NCBI RefSeq assembly: GCF_001417775.1
Contig: NZ_BBZJ01000046.1
Span: 1 to 33,234, forward strand
Direction of reading: 5' to 3'
Source: Streptomyces sp. TP-A0356
GTDB taxonomy: Bacteria > Actinomycetota > Actinomycetes > Streptomycetales > Streptomycetaceae
DNA length: 33,234 nucleotides
This document shows positions 1 to 8,027 of this stretch, one piece after another (the stretch's first letter is position 1; each line of letters begins with the position of its first letter). The notes under the pieces were generated by a model. The model did no database searches and had not been told where the DNA came from. It saw only the letters and a list, made by a program, of their open reading frames with translations. The position numbers and the translations under genes are program-made.

Positions 1-6
1 TTAGTT

Positions 7-1671
7 GTGAACCGCCGATCCATACGACTGGCCGCCTCCCTCGGTGTCGCCATGACCGTCGCCGGAGGCTCGCTCGCCGCCGCGTCGGAGCTCACCGGCT
101 CCTCGGCCGCGCCGCAGAAGCCCGTGGCCGCCAAGCACGTCCTCCTGCTGTCGGTTGACGGTCTGCACCAGTCGGATCTGGCCTGGTACATCGCCCGCCA
201 CCCCGGCTCCGCGCTGGCCCGACTGGTGAACGGCGGCGTGCACTACACCAACGCGCACACCACCACCCCCTCGGACTCCTTCCCAGGCATGACCGCCCAG
301 GTCACCGGCGGCGGCCCGGGTACCACCGGCGTCTATTACGACGACGTGTACAACCACGCCCTGCTCCCGGCCGGCACCACCCACTGCAAGGGCGTCAAGC
401 CCGGCGTCGAGGTGGACATGACCGAGGACATGGACAAGAACAAGGCTTCCCTCGATGCCGGTCAGGGCCTGAAGAACCTGCCCGGCAGCATCCTGCAGAT
501 GACTGGACGGCCGCAGAGCCTGCTCGACCCGAGCAAGCTGCCCGTCGACCCCACGACCTGCAAGCCGGTCTACCCGCACTCGTACCTGCAGGTGAACACC
601 GTCTTCAACGTGGCCCGCAACGCCGGCCTGCGCACCGCCTGGTCGGACAAGCACATCGCCTACGACATCCTCAACGGCCCTTCGGGTACAGGCATCCAGG
701 ACCAGTTCTCCCCGGAGATCAACAGCGACGCAGGCGGCTACCCGGCCGGGAACGACTGGACCACCGACAACAAGGCGACCGAGCAGTACGACAGCTACAA
801 GGTCAAGGCCGTCCTCAACGAGATCGACGGCTACGACCACAGCGGCCGTCACAAGGTCGGCACCCCGGCGATCTTCGGCATGAACTTCCAGTCGGTCTCC
901 ACCGCGCAGAAGCTGCCCTCCTCCGAGGGCCTCAAGGGCGGCTACGCCTCCAAGGGCGTCCCCGGCCCGCTGCTGCAGAAGAACCTCGACTACGTCAACA
1001 CCGAGATCGGCGCGATGGTCAAGGAGATCAAGGCCAAGGGCCTGGCCTCCAGCACGGACATCGTTCTGTCCGCCAAGCACGGCCAGTCGCCCACCGATCC
1101 CACGGCCCTGACCCGCGTGGACGACGGTCCGCTGCTCGACGGACTCAACGCCGCCTGGAAGAAGAAGCACCCGGGCGCCGGCGATCTCGTCGCGCACTCC
1201 GTGGACGACGACGGCATGCTGCTGTGGCTGAACGACCGCTCCGCCGAAGCCACCTCGTTCGCCAAGCAGTACCTGCTGTCGCAGAGCGGCAAGGGCACCG
1301 ACATCAACGGCAAGCCCACCAAGTCCTTCAGCAACAGCGGGCTCAGCAGGGTCTACGCAGGCAAGGAGGCCGCCGAGTACTTCGGCGTCAAGCCCGGTGA
1401 CGCCCGGGTCCCGGACCTGTTCGGCATCGCCAAGTACGGTGTGGTCTACACGGGCGGCACCAAGAAGATCGCCGAACACGGCGGCGCCCACGCTGACGAC
1501 CTGAACGTCCCGCTCGTCATCTCCGGCGCGGGCACCCCCGCGGGCATGACCAAGACTGCTCAGGTCGAGACCACCCAGATCGCCCCGACGATCCTGTCCC
1601 TCCTGGGCCTGAACCCCCATAACCTCCAGGCCGTCCAGAAGGACCACACCCAGATCCTGCCGGTCCGCTGA
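7..1671 (+). CDS. Secreted alkaline phosphatase / type I phosphodiesterase-nucleotide pyrophosphatase family protein
   Basis: The product is 554 aa from a GTG at 7; the true start could lie left of the window. Residues 1-35 have a basic start (NRR) and an Ala/Gly/Val-rich core, so it is probably exported. The rest fits the alkaline phosphatase superfamily, where metal ions and a Ser/Thr nucleophile cleave phosphomono- or diesters. A metal-binding Asp lies in LLSVDG (D51). The presumed nucleophile is S91, immediately before FPG, the position of the Thr before FPN in NPP enzymes. Later metal-site motifs are SAKHGQS (355-361) and EHGGAHADD (490-498). The SAKHGQ form replaces the SDHG of animal NPPs and, from memory, is usual in this microbial branch. 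The substrate cannot be told. The gene is monocistronic and ends 24 bp before a strong hairpin. Confidence 0.85.
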   Translation: MNRRSIRLAASLGVAMTVAGGSLAAASELTGSSAAPQKPVAAKHVLLLSVDGLHQSDLAWYIARHPGSALARLVNGGVHYTNAHTTTPSDSFPGMTAQVTGGGPGTTGVYYDDVYNHALLPAGTTHCKGVKPGVEVDMTEDMDKNKASLDAGQGLKNLPGSILQMTGRPQSLLDPSKLPVDPTTCKPVYPHSYLQVNTVFNVARNAGLRTAWSDKHIAYDILNGPSGTGIQDQFSPEINSDAGGYPAGNDWTTDNKATEQYDSYKVKAVLNEIDGYDHSGRHKVGTPAIFGMNFQSVSTAQKLPSSEGLKGGYASKGVPGPLLQKNLDYVNTEIGAMVKEIKAKGLASSTDIVLSAKHGQSPTDPTALTRVDDGPLLDGLNAAWKKKHPGAGDLVAHSVDDDGMLLWLNDRSAEATSFAKQYLLSQSGKGTDINGKPTKSFSNSGLSRVYAGKEAAEYFGVKPGDARVPDLFGIAKYGVVYTGGTKKIAEHGGAHADDLNVPLVISGAGTPAGMTKTAQVETTQIAPTILSLLGLNPHNLQAVQKDHTQILPVR

Positions 1672-1695
1672 CCCTCGGCAACCCGTGACCCCGGC

Positions 1696-1735
1696 ACGGG
1701 TGGGCCGCACGCACAACGGCGTGCGGCCCACCCGT
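1696..1735 (+). terminator. 17-bp perfect hairpin, intrinsic-type terminator
   Basis: The arms at 1696-1712 and 1719-1735 are perfectly complementary (ACGGGTGGGCCGCACGC and its complement) around a 6-nt loop (acaacg). It begins 24 bp after the stop of the phosphodiesterase gene. There is no T-tract, which is common for streptomycete terminators. The hairpin is also symmetrical enough to stop transcription from the right. Confidence 0.75.
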
Positions 1736-2117
1736 ACATGCGCGCCGTCAAGCGCTGCATGAGCTGACTACCTGACGGCAGGACACGTCCGCAGAGGCGG
1801 TGTGTCGCCAGGGGTGCACCGTGGCTGACAAGAGTCCCTCGGATGGCACCACAACCATGCGGTCTTCGTTGATCCGCTCAAGAATCTGCAGGAGAACGAG
1901 AGCCACGGATCGTCCGGCCGCATCATCGCCACGACGCCGGGCTCTCCAACGATCGTACGGACTTCGGTGCTGGGCGGCACGGAACGCGCTGTCGACCTCG
2001 CCCCCGCGACCACCGCTTCGCAATCTTCTGCGAAAATCGGATCATCGCTTTGTCCGGCGGACTGTCCTGTACGAGCATGTTCGCGTCACACTGGCTCCAG
2101 CAGAAAGACAGCGACAC
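1736..2117. other. Intergenic region upstream of the protease, with one palindrome
   Basis: This stretch separates the terminator from the S1 protease start. Frames are open on both strands, but none shows a recognisable protein or a ribosome site. The only clear structure is the palindrome at 2017-2034, listed separately. The protease promoter should lie here; I could not pick convincing -35/-10 hexamers. Confidence 0.5.
2017..2034. promoter_or_regulatory. TTCGCA-N6-TGCGAA palindrome upstream of the protease
   Basis: A perfect 6-6-6 inverted repeat (TTCGCA, spacer atcttc, TGCGAA) lies 83 bp before the protease ATG. The size and position fit a dimeric repressor or activator site. A small hairpin is the alternative. 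The cognate regulator is not known. Confidence 0.35.
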
Positions 2118-3488
2118 ATGAAGCATGCTGCACGGCCCAGATGGCTGGCATTCGCCCTGCCGGCCGCAGCTCTGGCCGCCGCGGTACCGTTCGTCATCCC
2201 GCCTCTCGCGGACGCCTCTTCCACGCCGGCCACGCAGGCGGCCTCGCGCGCCGCCACGCGGATCGACGAACGCCAGCAGGTCCTCGACGCCGTCGCCGGC
2301 CAGATCACCGAAGGGCTCTCCGAGTCCGACCGCGCGCACATACCCGGCTTCGCCGAGGTCGAGGTCGACCCCGACCACAACCACCTGCGCCTGCACTGGA
2401 AAGGCACCCCGCCCCGGCGGGTCAGGCACATCCTCGCCCATCTCCCCCACGGGGTGACCGCCGAGGTCGACTCCGCCCGCTATTCCAAGGCCGAACTCCA
2501 CGCCGCCCGCGTGAAGTTGCTGAACAGCCTGGCTTCAATGAAGCTGCGAGTCGAGGGGATGGCGGCCCCTGTCCGCGTCACCAGCATCGCACCGGCAGTG
2601 GACGGCAGCGGCCTGGAGGTCGGCTACGACAACGCCGCCCGTACGGCGAGCAGGCTCCTGGCGAGTGGACACAGCAAGACGTTGCAGCAGGTCGCCCCGG
2701 CAGCTGGCCGACTGGCGGGAGTGCACGTCGCCGCGATCCACCGATTGCAGAGCGTGGATCTGTCCTCCCGGCAGCATGACAGCTCCCCCTGGACCGGAGC
2801 TTCGGCGCTGAAAAATCCCCTCGGCGGCATCTGCTCCGGCTCTTACGGCGTGAAGAACGCCCAGGGCCAGTACATGCTGACGTCGGCCTACCACTGCGGC
2901 CCGGGCCCCGAAGGCCGGTGGACCACCTGGTGGGGCGGCGACCTCATCGGCACCACCGACGCCACCCAGCGCTCCCCGCAGGACGACGTGGTCGGCATCA
3001 AGCTGCCCTCACAGCGGGTGAGCGGCCGGCTCTACGACGGCCCCGCAAGCCGCACCGACGGCTACGCCAAACCCGTCACAGGCTGGGGGCACAACAACGT
3101 CGGCGACTACGTGTGCACCGACGGCGCCAACGGCGGCGTGCACTGCGGTGTGCGCATAGCCCAGACCGACATCGGCGTCACCGGGCCCAACGGCATCTAC
3201 CGTCCCGATGTCGACCTCGCCTACGCCACCTCGGCCACGCCTGGCGGTGTCGCAGCCGTCAACGGCGACAGTGGCGGCCCGGTCTTCGCCAGCGTCCGTA
3301 ACCACACCGCCGATGAAGCACGCGGAATCATCACCGCCCTCGACCGAACCGTCACCTGCCCGCCCGCGTACAACCCCGACACCGTCCTCGACGGTCATCG
3401 CAGGAAGCCCTGGTGCCTGGCCGGCGTCTACTACGTCCCCCTTGGACAGACGCTCCACGACATGCACTGGACCCTGGTCACCGGGTGA
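2118..3488 (+). CDS. Secreted S1 family (trypsin-like) serine protease
   Basis: ATG at 2118 gives 456 aa. I prefer it to upstream in-frame starts because it directly precedes a signal peptide (basic MKHAARPR, then a hydrophobic Ala/Leu/Pro stretch to about residue 33). Residues 35-230 look like a long pro-region. The chymotrypsin-fold catalytic domain starts near 235. The triad is visible: His259 in TSAYHC, Asp289 or Asp290 in QDDVVGIKL, and Ser385 in GDSGGP. Cys pairs (239/260, 333/343, 414/433) could form disulfides. The domain order matches streptomycete secreted S1 proteases with N-terminal propeptides. The gene stands alone; no partner is adjacent. Substrate specificity is not predictable from this. 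Confidence 0.88.
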   Translation: MKHAARPRWLAFALPAAALAAAVPFVIPPLADASSTPATQAASRAATRIDERQQVLDAVAGQITEGLSESDRAHIPGFAEVEVDPDHNHLRLHWKGTPPRRVRHILAHLPHGVTAEVDSARYSKAELHAARVKLLNSLASMKLRVEGMAAPVRVTSIAPAVDGSGLEVGYDNAARTASRLLASGHSKTLQQVAPAAGRLAGVHVAAIHRLQSVDLSSRQHDSSPWTGASALKNPLGGICSGSYGVKNAQGQYMLTSAYHCGPGPEGRWTTWWGGDLIGTTDATQRSPQDDVVGIKLPSQRVSGRLYDGPASRTDGYAKPVTGWGHNNVGDYVCTDGANGGVHCGVRIAQTDIGVTGPNGIYRPDVDLAYATSATPGGVAAVNGDSGGPVFASVRNHTADEARGIITALDRTVTCPPAYNPDTVLDGHRRKPWCLAGVYYVPLGQTLHDMHWTLVTG

Positions 3489-3731
3489 CCACTTCGTGCC
3501 TCGTTGTCGGTGGCCAGGTCCCGTTCTGCGGCCCGCGGGGGCGGCCTTACGGGCCTCGGCCGGGATGTCCGCGTCGATCCACGCGGTCACCGCCCAGGCC
3601 TCCAGCGTGTCGTCGAAGCCGAACGCTCGGAGCGGGTGTCGTCGGTGGTAGGCCAGGCTGATCAGCGACGGATCAGCAGGCAACCGGAGGCGCCGAGCCG
3701 GCCGACATCGCGCCAGCACGTGGTACGGGAG
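3489..3731. other. Gene-free stretch between the protease and an IS5 remnant
   Basis: No intact gene is seen. On the minus strand about 3556-3740 reads as protein-like sequence without stops (containing HPLRAFGFDDTLEAWAV and ADIPAEARKAA), perhaps a remnant, but I do not recognise a family. Confidence 0.4.
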
Positions 3732-3896
3732 CGGCTGGGCCGGCACCGCTGAGTCGTCGACAGGACAGTGTCCTGGCTCGCCGGCTGCCGACGCCTGCAC
3801 CGCCGCTACGAGCGCAAGGCCGAACACTTCCTCGCCTTCGTCGGCATCGCCGCTGCCCTCATCAGCTACCACCGACTCACCAACTGAAACGAGGTC
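3732..3896 (+). pseudogene. IS5-family transposase remnant (3' end)
   Basis: The plus strand reads RLGRHR, stop, VVDRTVSWLAGCRRLHRRYER and on to YHRLTN and a TGA at 3885-3887. This is the C-terminal end of an IS5-family DDE transposase, matching the copy at 31.7-32.6 kb. The usual Trp codon is TGA, and the catalytic Glu of the 'IERT' motif is Asp (VVDRT), so it is dead twice over. The element's terminal repeat persists just after the gene (CCAACTGAAACGAGGTC, 3880-3896) and resembles the right end of the 31.7 kb element (CCAAATGAGACGACGTC). The 5' two-thirds and the left end are gone. Confidence 0.8.
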
Positions 3897-4106
3897 CTGG
3901 CCGGCGTCAGGCCACTCCGCCACGGTTGCAGTCGACACCGGCAACGGGGCCGCGCCGTGACGGGTGGCAGCATGGTCAGTCTCTTGCAGCCGTTCACAGG
4001 GTGGTGCAACAAGGTGACGCGCTATGTTCATCGTGTTTTCACCTTCAGGCGAACCGACGCCGGAAGTGTGACCCGCGTAAGGCGGTTGACGGAGAGGCCC
4101 TGAAAC
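3897..4106. other. Intergenic region before the GT87 gene
   Basis: This holds no recognisable gene. It should carry the promoter of the glycosyltransferase. A GGAGAGG sequence at 4091-4097 precedes the GTG at 4107 at normal ribosome-site distance and supports that start. Confidence 0.45.
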
Positions 4107-5378
4107 GTGACGGTGTGCTGGCGTGGAAGGGTGTCCGCGGGTCGCTCAAGAACGTGGATGCCGGTGCTGGCCTGGGCGGTGACACGAGCCGCACTGCTGC
4201 TGACGCTCTTCGGCGCCCTGCGCTTCCCCGGTGACGACGTCCGCCCCGACGTGGTCGTCATCTACCACGGCTGGTACGAACGGCTGCTGACCGGCAGCTT
4301 TCCGGTCGGCGACGTCACCTGGCAGTACCCGCCCGCCGCGGCAGCGGTCTTCCTCGCCCCGGCACTGCTGCCGTTCCTGACTTACTCGCACGCCTTCTAC
4401 CTGCTCGCCTGCGCCGCCGACGCGACGGTCCTGGTGATGCTGCTGCGGGCCGGGCGGGCCCACGGCCGGGACCTGGCCGGCGCCTGGCTGTGGGTCGCCG
4501 GGATCGCCGTGCTCGGCCCGCTGGTCCTGGCCCGCTACGACGTGATGGTCACCGCCCTCGCGGTCGCCGCCCTGCTGGCCGCAGCACGGCACCCCCGGGT
4601 CGCGGGCGCGCTGGCCGGGATCGGCGCGCTGGTCAAGGCCTGGCCCATACTCGTGCTCGCCGGTGCGCGGCCGGGCGACACGACCCGACGCTCCTGGGGG
4701 GCGGCGCTGGTGACCACCGTCGGCGTCAGCGGCGCGTTCCTGGCCTTCACCCGGGGACCGTTCGCGTTCCTCACCGAGCAGCGTCAGCGCGGCGTCGAGA
4801 TCGAGTCGCTGGGCGCGCTGCCGTTTCATGTCCTGCGCTGGCTCGGTCTGTGGCACGGCACCTCCCGGCTGCACTACGGGGCGTTCGAGTTCCTCGGCCC
4901 GTACGTGCCCACCGCGGCCCGGATCGCACTGGCCTGCGCGGTGCTGGCCTGCTGCTGGCTGGTCTGGTGGCGGGTACGCGCCCGCACTTTCAGCGACGTC
5001 GTGCTCTACGACGCTGCGTTCGCCGCGGTGCTGGTCTTCGTCACCACCAGCCGGGTGATCAGCCCGCAGTACCTGATCTGGCTGCTCGGCCTCGGCGCGC
5101 TCTGCCTGACCAGCCGCTCCACCGTCCAGCGCCGGCCCGTGCTGCTCATCCTGGCCGCGTGCTTCTTCACGGTGCTCGAATTCCCCATCGGCTTCGGCCC
5201 GGTCGTGCGGAGCAATCTGCCGGGCATAGTCGTAATGCTGATCCGCGACGGGCTGCTGCTGGTGGCAACGGTCTCCTCCTGCCGCCGGCTCTGGCGCAGT
5301 ACGGCCTCCCGGCCGGAACCGACGCCTGACGACGGGGCGTCCTCAGGCGCGGACCTCGCGGTGGCACATATAGGTTGA
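4107..5378 (+). CDS. Polytopic glycosyltransferase family 87 (DUF2029) protein
   Basis: GTG at 4107 gives 423 aa; an in-frame ATG at 4158 (residue 18) starts directly at the first membrane segment and is a possible alternative. The chain has about nine to ten hydrophobic segments, typical of GT-C fold enzymes. GT87 enzymes transfer mannose from polyprenyl-phosphate-mannose to lipid or glycan acceptors outside the membrane. The first extracytoplasmic loop has the usual Asp-rich start (DVRPDVVVIYHGWYE) followed by WQYPPAAA, the conserved YPP motif. A VISPQYLIWLLG segment late in the protein is also family-typical. The C-terminal tail (from about 395) is hydrophilic. It is monocistronic, so the pathway (lipomannan-like glycan or protein mannosylation) is not shown. 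Confidence 0.82.
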   Translation: MTVCWRGRVSAGRSRTWMPVLAWAVTRAALLLTLFGALRFPGDDVRPDVVVIYHGWYERLLTGSFPVGDVTWQYPPAAAAVFLAPALLPFLTYSHAFYLLACAADATVLVMLLRAGRAHGRDLAGAWLWVAGIAVLGPLVLARYDVMVTALAVAALLAAARHPRVAGALAGIGALVKAWPILVLAGARPGDTTRRSWGAALVTTVGVSGAFLAFTRGPFAFLTEQRQRGVEIESLGALPFHVLRWLGLWHGTSRLHYGAFEFLGPYVPTAARIALACAVLACCWLVWWRVRARTFSDVVLYDAAFAAVLVFVTTSRVISPQYLIWLLGLGALCLTSRSTVQRRPVLLILAACFFTVLEFPIGFGPVVRSNLPGIVVMLIRDGLLLVATVSSCRRLWRSTASRPEPTPDDGASSGADLAVAHIG

Positions 5379-5768
5379 CCCACCCTAGGGCCAGGGGCGG
5401 TCAGCCACCCCCGCCCCGGCGGACGTCGGCCACCTGGCTTCCCTCGCGATGGGCTCCCTCGCCGCCCGCACGCCGCGGCTGCGCCCCCCGTCCGGCCCGC
5501 CAGTACGCACGATGCCCGTCGCACCTGATCCCGCCGGCGCCGAATTGCGTAGTGCCCGGTGAGGAACGAGGGCGTCGGTGCGCAGGGTACTCCAGGAGCA
5601 GTCCCGAACGGCGGGCGTTGAGCGGTTCGTTGTCCCAGGCCGACAGCCGCGGGAAGAGCTGCAGCGAGAAGGTGGTGTGCGTCCCCGCCCGCCACCAGCA
5701 CTGCATCAGCGTGCAGGACTTCGAGGCCGGCTTCGGTTCGACCAGCCGGAATCACCATGGGGCCGGGC
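5379..5768. other. Gene-free stretch, possible decayed coding sequence on minus strand
   Basis: No intact gene is recognised. On the minus strand about 5560-5700 reads LFPRLSAWDNEPLNARRSGL without stops, which looks protein-like but matches no family I know. It lies downstream of the dead metallopeptidase and may be part of the same decay zone. Confidence 0.35.
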
Positions 5769-6260
5769 TCAGGACGGTGTCGCGGGTGGCATGGGCGGCA
5801 ACCTCTTCTCGTAGAGCCAGGTGTGCAGCAGCGGCTCAACCGCCGTCGGCGAGTACCGCCCGCATGAGCGAGGAAGGCGGCGGTGTCGGCGCTGCGGCCG
5901 CGGTGTGCCTGGTGCCAGGCGTGCAGCAGGGCGAAGAAGCGGTCGTCGCCCAGTGTCAGCCGCAGGGCGCGGAGCGTACAGGCGCCCCTGTCGTAGACGC
6001 GGTCGTCGAAGATGCGGTCCGGGCCGGGATCCGCGATCCGCAGGCGCTGGGGGCCTTTCGCCAGCGTGTTCCACGCCGCGCGGGCGATGGTGTCGGCGGA
6101 GTCCGCCCCGATGTGCTCCGACCAGAGCCTTGCCCATACGTGGCGAACCCTTGTTGAGCGAGATGTCACGCCGGTCCCGCAGGCTTACGGTGTTGCCGTA
6201 CCACTGGTGGACGAGTTCGCGGGCGACGAGCGTCTCCCACGTACGGTCGCCGTCGAGCAC
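5769..6260 (-). pseudogene. M1-family metallopeptidase (aminopeptidase) remnant, frameshifted
   Basis: The C-terminal part of an M1 zinc aminopeptidase is spread over two minus-strand frames. 6260-6146 reads MLDGDRTWETLVARELVHQW then YGNTVSLRDRRDISLNKG. The second frame (about 6145-5860) continues with LWSEHIGADSADTIARAAWN and RIFDDRVYDRGACTL to HAWHQAHRGRSADTAAF. The first frame resumes with AVEPLLHTWLYEKRLPPMPP and a stop at 5769. At least two frameshifts are present. The zinc motif HExxH reads RELVH (first His to Arg) and the downstream Glu ligand (usually LNEGFA) is Lys (LNKG). The active site is lost as well as the frame. Sequence upstream to about 6430 has M1-like traces but is too decayed to place the start. 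Confidence 0.8.
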
Positions 6261-6534
6261 CCTCCGCCGGGAGCCGAATCACCGCCGACGGCGGCGAGGC
6301 GAGGATGTTCCACGTCGGAGACCGGCCGACGGAGATCCACCTCGCACGGATCGAACTCGGCCCCGACCACCCGGGAAACGACGTCGGCGGCCGGCTCATC
6401 CGCAGTCTCTGCGCCTGGCCCGGCAACAGGGGCTGCTCGGTCCGGCTCGATCCGCCGATCTTGGCCCGCAGTTCCCGCTCCCCCGGCCCGCACCCGGTGG
6501 CCCGGAGTCAGCCCGGTCCCTGCCGGTGCGGGGG

Positions 6535-7515
6535 TCAGATCCAGTCCTTGCGCTTGAAGGTCCAGTAGAGCAGCACCGATGCAACGACCATGACACCAGT
6601 GGAAGTCAGGAAACCCGCGTGGGTGCTGACACCTGGATACGGAACGTTCTGCCCGTAGAAACCGGTGACGGCCGTGGGTACGGCCACGATCGATGCCCAG
6701 CTGGTGACCTTCTTCATGATCAGGTTCATGCGATTGCCCTGAACGGTCAGATTGGTCTCCATGATGGACGTGATCATGTCCCGCAGCGACTCGGTCCACT
6801 CGGTGGCCCTGAGGACATGGTCATACACATCCTGGTAATAGGGGAGCAAGGGCTCGGCGACGATGTGCAGGTCACGCCGGAGGAGGCTGTTCACGACCTC
6901 CCGCATCGGCAACACCACGCGGCGCAGCTTCGTGAGGTTCTTACGCAGCGCGTAGGAATCGCGCTGGACGGAGTCAATCTGCTCGCGCCCCTCGTCGAAG
7001 AGCAGATCCTCCACTGCTTCGATACGGTCGTCGAGATCCTGCACGGCGGCGAAGTGCCCGTCGACTATGTGGTCGAGCAGTCCGTGCAGCAGGAATCCCA
7101 CCCCGTACTTGGCGAGATCACTGTTGTTGTCCCAGCGTTCGACGACCTTCTCGATGTCGAACCGGCGGTCGGGGCGAATGGTGATCAACGCCGTAGGTGT
7201 TATGAAAACGGACAATTCACTCGCGGTCAGCTGTCCACCGGTCTCGTCGGTACTGATGGCGTAGGCACTGAGGAAGGCGTGGGTACGGTAGCGGTCCAGC
7301 TTGGGCCGCTGATGCTCCTGACGTGCGTCCTCCACCGCGAGCTCATGCAGACCGAACTCCTCGCTGATCATCGCGAAGTCGGCGGAGCACGGATCGCACA
7401 GGTCGAGCCAGACCGCCACGTCCGGATCGTTCACGTATTCCGAGATGTCCGCGGTCGGAAAGTCCTCCAGGATCAGAGAGCCGTTGCGGTAGAGCCGTGT
7501 GCGAGTCATGGCCAC
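6535..7515 (-). CDS. corA: CorA-family divalent cation transporter
   Basis: GTG at 7515 gives 326 aa; an ATG two codons later (7509) is equally likely. CorA proteins are pentameric channels for Mg2+ and sometimes Co2+ or Ni2+. The long N-terminal part is the cytoplasmic alpha/beta plus helical domain (LTKLRRVVLPMREVVNSLLR, ATEWTESLRDMITSIMETNL). Two membrane helices lie at the C-terminus (about 270-286 and 300-320), ending in the basic tail KRKDWI. The pore signature normally YGMN reads YGQN (287-290), followed by VPYPG. That Met-to-Gln change also occurs, as I recall, in actinobacterial homologues, so the protein may be functional with altered selectivity. It is monocistronic; the stop is followed by the peptidase remnant. 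Confidence 0.88.
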   Translation of the reverse strand: MAMTRTRLYRNGSLILEDFPTADISEYVNDPDVAVWLDLCDPCSADFAMISEEFGLHELAVEDARQEHQRPKLDRYRTHAFLSAYAISTDETGGQLTASELSVFITPTALITIRPDRRFDIEKVVERWDNNSDLAKYGVGFLLHGLLDHIVDGHFAAVQDLDDRIEAVEDLLFDEGREQIDSVQRDSYALRKNLTKLRRVVLPMREVVNSLLRRDLHIVAEPLLPYYQDVYDHVLRATEWTESLRDMITSIMETNLTVQGNRMNLIMKKVTSWASIVAVPTAVTGFYGQNVPYPGVSTHAGFLTSTGVMVVASVLLYWTFKRKDWI

Positions 7516-7699
7516 GCACCATAAGCCGCCCTGGTAAGAAGCCCGCTTCCGCTCCTTGCCGAAAGTTCGCCCGTCGACACGAGTGCGCGCGCCCGGGCGA
7601 GCAGGGGCGGGGACGGTCAGGAGCGTTCGTAGAAGCCGTCGAGGCGTGTGCCGCTCGAAAATACGATTCGCGTTGTGACCTGTGCTGATGTCGTTGGAA

Positions 7700-8027
7700 T
7701 CAGGCGGCGTGCTGGTGCTCGTCCAGCAGTCCGCCGAGGACGGGTTGTCGTCGGATACCGTGGGGCCGGAGGTCCGTGACGGTGGCCCGGGCGGGCGGTT
7801 CGTTGTTGTCCCGGGGGGAGCAGCTGCCGGGATTGGTGGGGGAAGCGCAGGAAGTCCGTGCGGCGCTCGAGTGCCATGGCGAGGTTCCTCGCCTGTCGGA
7901 CATCCACTGCGCGGCGGGATGGGCGGTGACGCCGGCGAGGTGGAGGCGCCGGGTGCCGTGCTCGATGAAGACCAGGGCGTAGAGACCCTTGAGCGTCACG
8001 GTGGTCGAAGTGTAGGAAGTCGGCGGC
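7700..8027 (-). pseudogene. Integrase-core (rve) transposase remnant, internally deleted
   Basis: The minus strand from 8027 reads ADFLHFD, then in other frames TVTLKGLYALVFIEHGTRRL and VRQARNLAMALERRTDFL. This is the start of the rve catalytic core of actinobacterial integrase-type transposases (first catalytic Asp in HFD). The sequence then jumps to the family C-terminus, IRRQPVLGGLLDEHQHAA, with a stop at 7700-7702. At least two frameshifts and a large internal deletion separate these parts, so the second Asp and the Glu are missing. The N-terminal side is cut at 8027 by the IS701/IS5 junction. Confidence 0.72.

Noticed and set aside
1..1731. Long open minus-strand frame (576 codons) opposite the phosphodiesterase gene
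   Set aside because: A shadow of a high-GC gene: Val/Gly/Asp-rich without domains, while the plus frame has signal peptide and metal motifs.
3009..4031. Open minus-strand frame (340 codons)
   Set aside because: Mostly opposite the S1 protease catalytic domain. The short protein-like part (about 3556-3740) is unrecognised and mentioned only as a possible remnant.
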